DNA from: an uncultured Paracoccaceae bacterium
GTDB taxonomy: Bacteria; Pseudomonadota; Alphaproteobacteria; Rhodobacterales; Rhodobacteraceae
Assembly: GCA_947503765.1 (NCBI GenBank)
Contig: CANNFA010000003.1
Location: 1 to 64,000 of the forward strand
Length of the DNA: 64,000 bases
Reading direction: 5' to 3'
Shown here: piece after piece, positions 60,730-64,000 of the stretch
Numbering within the stretch: position 1 is the first letter of the stretch
Layout: each line of letters starts with the position of its first letter
Notes under the pieces: generated by a model
Database searches by the model: none
The model's input: the letters and a program-made list of their open reading frames with translations, nothing else
What the model was told of the DNA's origin: nothing
Made by a program: the position numbers and the translations under genes

Positions 60730-61753
60730 GTCCGCCTTTCCCCTGCGCGTGACGATCGCCGCCGATCCGCCGCCCCGCCTTGATAGGGCCTTGGCGCGCG
60801 ACGTGCCAGAGGCGGCGGCGCTCAGCCGGTCGCGGCTGGCGCGGATGCTGGCCGAGGGCGCGGTGCTGCAGGACGGCGCGCCGGTGACCGACGCAAGACG
60901 CCGGGTGCAGGCGGGCGAGACATTCGAGCTGCTCATCCCCCCCGCCGCCGAGACCGACATGCCGGCGCAGGCGATCCCGCTTGACGTGGTGTTCGAGGAT
61001 GCGTCGCTGATCGTGGTGAACAAGCCTGCCGGCATGGTCGTGCATCCGGCCCCGGGCAGCCCGGCGGGCACGCTGGTCAACGCGCTGCTGGCCCATTGCG
61101 GCGCGTCGCTGTCCGGGGTCGGCGGCGTGGCGCGACCGGGCATCGTGCACCGGATCGACAAGGATACCAGCGGCCTGGTGGTGGCGGCCAAGACCGACCG
61201 CGCGCATCACGGCCTTGCCGCGCAGTTCGAGGCGCACAGTGCCGAACGCGCCTATCTGGCGGCGGTGCACGGCGTGCCGGATGCGGGCGATCCGCGCCTG
61301 CGCGGCGTGCGCGGGGTGTCGTTCGAGGCGGGCGGCGTGCTGAAGATCGAAAGCGGCCTGGCCCGGCACCGCACCGACCGGCAGAAACAGGCGGTGGTGT
61401 TCGGTGCGGGCCGCCATGCCGTGACCCGCGCACGGGTGCTGGAACACTTCGGCAGCCCCGCCGGCGCGGCACTGCTGGAATGCCGGCTGGAGACCGGACG
61501 CACGCACCAGATCCGGGTGCATCTGGCCCATGCCGGGCACGGGCTGATCGGCGATCCGGTCTATGGCGGCCGGCGCAGGCTGTCCGGGCGGGCCTTTGCG
61601 GCGGATGCGGTGGCGGCGGCGGCCGGGTTCGGGCGGCAGGCGCTGCATGCGGCGGTGCTGGGCTTTGCCCATCCCGAAACCGGCGCCGCGCTGCGCTTCG
61701 AGGCGGACATGCCCGGCGACATGGCCGCGCTGATCGCGGCGCTGCGGGGGTAG
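60728..61753 (+). CDS. rluD: 23S rRNA pseudouridine synthase, RluD/RluA family
   Basis: A 341-residue enzyme that isomerises uridines in 23S rRNA. An N-terminal S4 RNA-binding region (LSRSRLARMLAEGAVLQDG) precedes the catalytic domain: VVNKPAGMVVHP, HRIDKDTSG with catalytic D144, and ECRLETGRTHQIRVHLAH. GGAG lies 8 nt before ATG 60728, within the DUF6476 coding strand opposite. Confidence 0.93.
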   Translation: MSAFPLRVTIAADPPPRLDRALARDVPEAAALSRSRLARMLAEGAVLQDGAPVTDARRRVQAGETFELLIPPAAETDMPAQAIPLDVVFEDASLIVVNKPAGMVVHPAPGSPAGTLVNALLAHCGASLSGVGGVARPGIVHRIDKDTSGLVVAAKTDRAHHGLAAQFEAHSAERAYLAAVHGVPDAGDPRLRGVRGVSFEAGGVLKIESGLARHRTDRQKQAVVFGAGRHAVTRARVLEHFGSPAGAALLECRLETGRTHQIRVHLAHAGHGLIGDPVYGGRRRLSGRAFAADAVAAAAGFGRQALHAAVLGFAHPETGAALRFEADMPGDMAALIAALRG

Positions 61754-61789
61754 GCGGCGCGCCGCGCGCGCCGCTCACCTTTGCGCCAG

Positions 61790-62782
61790 TCAGCGACCGG
61801 TTGCGGGGCGATCCCTCGGGTTGCGGTAGCGCATGTGCCGGACCGACCCGGTCTTGGACCGCATCAGCAGCGTCTCGGCCTCCACGAATCCCGGCTCGCG
61901 CTTCATGCCTTGCAGGATCGAGCCGTCGGTCACCCCGGTCGCGGCAAAGATCACGTCCTGGGTCACCATGTCGTCGCGCGCATAGACGCGGTCGAAATCC
62001 TCGATCCCGGCCTTGCGCGCGCGCGCCTTCTCGTCCTCGTTGCGAAACAGCAGCCGGCCCCACATCTGCCCGCCCATGCATTTGAGCGCCGAGGCGGCCA
62101 GCACCCCCTCGGGCGCCCCGCCGGAGCCCATGTACATGTCGATCCCGGTCTTGTCGGCCTCGGCGCAATGGATCACGCCGGCCACGTCGCCATCGGTGAT
62201 CAGCCGGATCGCCGCCCCGGTGGAGCGGATCTCGGCGATCATCTCTTCGTGCCGGGGCCGCTCCAGCACGCAGACGGTGATGTCCGCCGGCTCGCAGCCG
62301 CGGGCGCGGGCCAGTTCCTCGACCCGCTGCGACGGGCTCATGTCGAGGCTGACCACGTCCACGGGATAGCCCGGCCCGATCGCCAGCTTGTCCATGTAGA
62401 CATCGGGGGCATGCAGCAGCGTGCCGCGCGGCGCCATGGCGATGACGGTCAGCGCGTTGGGCATGTCCTTGGCGGTCAGGGTGGTGCCTTCCAGCGGGTC
62501 GAGCGCGATATCGACCGCCGGGCCATTGCCGGTGCCGACCTCCTCGCCGATGAACAGCATCGGGGCTTCGTCGCGCTCTCCCTCGCCGATCACCACGACC
62601 CCCTGGATGTCCAGCAGGTTGAGCTGGTCGCGCATCGCGTTGACCGCGGCCTGGTCGGCGGCTTTCTCGTCGCCGCGCCCGACCAGCCGGGCAGAGGCAA
62701 GGGCGGCCGCCTCGGACACGCGGGCGAGGCCGAGCGACAGCATGCGGTCGTGGAACACGGTCTGGGGGACTTTGTCGGTCAT
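61790..62782 (-). CDS. glpX: Class II fructose-1,6-bisphosphatase GlpX
   Basis: A 330-residue Mg/Mn-dependent phosphatase of gluconeogenesis and the Calvin cycle: FIGEEVGTG, DPLEGTTLTAKDMPNAL metal motif, YMGSGGAPEGVLAASALKC. A ribosome site (AGGATCCTCC) precedes the start. No Calvin-cycle genes are near. Confidence 0.95.
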   Translation of the reverse strand: MTDKVPQTVFHDRMLSLGLARVSEAAALASARLVGRGDEKAADQAAVNAMRDQLNLLDIQGVVVIGEGERDEAPMLFIGEEVGTGNGPAVDIALDPLEGTTLTAKDMPNALTVIAMAPRGTLLHAPDVYMDKLAIGPGYPVDVVSLDMSPSQRVEELARARGCEPADITVCVLERPRHEEMIAEIRSTGAAIRLITDGDVAGVIHCAEADKTGIDMYMGSGGAPEGVLAASALKCMGGQMWGRLLFRNEDEKARARKAGIEDFDRVYARDDMVTQDVIFAATGVTDGSILQGMKREPGFVEAETLLMRSKTGSVRHMRYRNPRDRPATGR

Positions 62783-63038
62783 TGGAGGATCCTGCGGCAG
62801 GGAAAGTGGCCATTCCTACCTACCAGCCTTTCGGGGGCTGGCAAGGCACGGCGCGCCCGGTTCGGGCGCTAACATCGCGCCGCCGCGTCGATCGGGCGCG
62901 TTCGGGGTGCGCGCGCCAGGTTTTGAGGGCCGCCGCGCGCGCTGGCCGGCGCAGGCGCCGGGATGGGCCGAAACGAAAGGCCCGCCCCGGATCCATCCCC
63001 TATGGCGTTCGGGCGCGCAGCTTTCTAAGCTTCGGCCC
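62783..63038. other. Intergenic region between divergent glpX and the histidine kinase gene
   Basis: 256 bp of GC-rich DNA with no supported gene. It presumably holds the two divergent promoters; no consensus boxes stand out. Confidence 0.5.
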
Positions 63039-64000
63039 ATGAAACCGATATGGCAGCGGCGCGGGGGGATCCTCGCCGGCTTCGTGCTGGCGGTGGCGGC
63101 GTTTGCGGGCGGCATCTGGTGGCTCGCCTTCCGGGCCGAGCTGGACCAGCTGCGGGCGCGCGGCCAGGCGGATCTCGCGCTGGCGGCGGACCGTCTGACG
63201 GCGCAGTTCCAGCGGGTGCGCGACCTGGCGGTGCTGCTGGCCGACCATCCGGGCCTGACGCCGCTGGTGCTGGACGGGGCCGGGAGCGACGCCGCGGCGG
63301 GCCGGGCCGGCGATCTGCTGCAACGCTTCACCGACCGCAGCGGCGCGCGGGCGATCTGGCTGGCCGATGCGCGGGGCCGGGTTCTGGCCGCGTCCGGGGC
63401 GCTGGACGGCGGTGCGCGCAGCTTTGCCGGCCGCGCCGCCTTCGAGCGGGCCAGCGACGGCGCGCTGGGGATCGAGCATGGCCTCGATGCCGAGACCGGC
63501 GCGCGCTATTTCGCCTTCGCCGCGCCGGTCTTTTCAGCCGAGGGGCCGGTGGCCGGGGCGGTGCAGGTGCGCGTCGATATCGACGCGGTGGAATGGAACT
63601 GGCCGGCCGATCCGTCGCCGGTCTTCTTCACGGACGCGCTGGGGGTCGTGCTGGTCGCCAACCGCTCGGACCTGGTGCTGACCCGGCGCGGGGGCGGAGA
63701 GGCGGCCGGCGCGGCGCGGCTGGCCGAGGTCTATGGCGGTGCCGCGCTGCCGGACTTTCCGCTGCGCGCGCACCGGATGGTGGCGGACAAGGACATCTGG
63801 ACCCTTCCGGACAGCCCCTACCTGCCCGCGACCGCGCTGCACCTGACGCAGCCCCTGCCGGTGATCGGGCTGACGGCCGAGATCCTGATGAACCTTGCCC
63901 CCGTGCGGCAGGTCGCCACCTTGCAGGCGGCGGTGGCGGCGGCGCTGTGCCTGATGTTCGGCGCGCTGCTGTTCGTGCTTGCCGAACGGCGGCGCGCGCT
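63039..64000 (+). CDS. Sensor histidine kinase, N-terminal part (DctB-like), runs off the window
   Basis: An open frame from ATG 63039 to the window end (320 codons, no stop). A membrane helix at about 10-30 (GILAGFVLAVAAFAGGIWWL) is followed by a periplasmic Cache-like sensor of about 260 residues (DRLTAQFQRVRDLAVLLADHPGL, AIWLADARGRVLAASG, YFAFAAPVFSAEGPVAGAVQVRVD) and a second helix at about 292-312. The kinase domains lie beyond the window. The dCache sensor and topology match DctB, the dicarboxylate-sensing kinase, but other Cache kinases share them. The ligand is unknown. Confidence 0.8.
   Translation, partial: MKPIWQRRGGILAGFVLAVAAFAGGIWWLAFRAELDQLRARGQADLALAADRLTAQFQRVRDLAVLLADHPGLTPLVLDGAGSDAAAGRAGDLLQRFTDRSGARAIWLADARGRVLAASGALDGGARSFAGRAAFERASDGALGIEHGLDAETGARYFAFAAPVFSAEGPVAGAVQVRVDIDAVEWNWPADPSPVFFTDALGVVLVANRSDLVLTRRGGGEAAGAARLAEVYGGAALPDFPLRAHRMVADKDIWTLPDSPYLPATALHLTQPLPVIGLTAEILMNLAPVRQVATLQAAVAAALCLMFGALLFVLAERRRA

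Noticed and set aside
1-64000. CRISPR arrays, rRNA operons and riboswitches
   Set aside because: No regularly spaced direct repeats, no rRNA sequence and no riboswitch core motif recognised by eye.

Overview
The window is GC-rich, densely coded alphaproteobacterial chromosome, most likely from a member of the Rhodobacterales (Paracoccaceae or Roseobacteraceae). I infer this from gene content: a CysG / DUF2849 / CysI / CysH / DUF934 / ferredoxin-NADP reductase sulfite-reduction cluster, a DUF6476-RluA pair, a TRAP transporter, carnitine degradation through a beta-keto-acid cleavage enzyme, and recJ, hom and glpX lying near each other. No 16S rRNA is present, so the assignment is not firmer than that.

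Layout. 1-907 is the right end of an IS21-family insertion sequence (istB, subterminal repeats, right tip) that has cut off the 5' end of a glycosyltransferase gene. 909-6775 is a tightly coupled polysaccharide operon: the broken GT2, a secreted glycoside hydrolase, a Wzy/WaaL-like polymerase or ligase, an intact GT2, and an acyltransferase-3 gene wrecked by an internal deletion and a frameshift. 6934-12851 holds a LysR regulator divergent from an Fe3+/aminoethylphosphonate-type ABC importer that carries an inositol-monophosphatase-family gene inside the operon. 12968-15587 is a carnitine catabolic unit (carnitine dehydrogenase-thioesterase fusion plus dehydrocarnitine cleavage enzyme). It is divergent from a Tat-exported peptide/opine-type ABC importer at 16082-21066. 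21208-28601 is one long minus-strand operon for nucleoside uptake and purine salvage (adenosine deaminase, cupin, SDR, purine nucleoside phosphorylase, BMP-type ABC importer). 28934-33130 encodes an RND efflux pair. 33645-38080 holds an NTF2-fold protein and a TRAP transporter with a non-canonical AroE-like dehydrogenase.

38397-42981 encodes two adjacent, uncharacterised exported proteins that look like a two-component secreted system. 43176-48880 holds stress and translation genes: universal stress protein, ACR3 arsenite exporter, a hibernation-factor/cold-shock fusion, a host-attachment (bacterial release-factor-like) protein, the RNA ligase RtcB, and a GNAT acetyltransferase. 48881-50690 is a loosely coded accessory stretch next to a tRNA-Glu gene, with a small peptide, an orphan protein with its own promoter and terminator, and a low-GC membrane-anchored PH-like protein. 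50848-64000 is core genome: recJ, the sulfite-reduction cluster with its Lrp-type regulator, hom, a small lipoprotein, DUF6476 and rluD with overlapping divergent start codons, glpX, and the 5' part of a sensor histidine kinase that runs off the window.

A degenerate ~100-130 bp intergenic repeat occurs at least four times in one orientation (28.7, 34.1, 44.85 and 46.65 kb). No annotated gene explains it. The strongest candidates for new biology are this repeat family, the two-gene secreted locus, the HPF-CSD/release-factor-like/RtcB neighbourhood, the phosphatase-containing ABC importer, and the 21-nt AT-rich palindrome upstream of hom.
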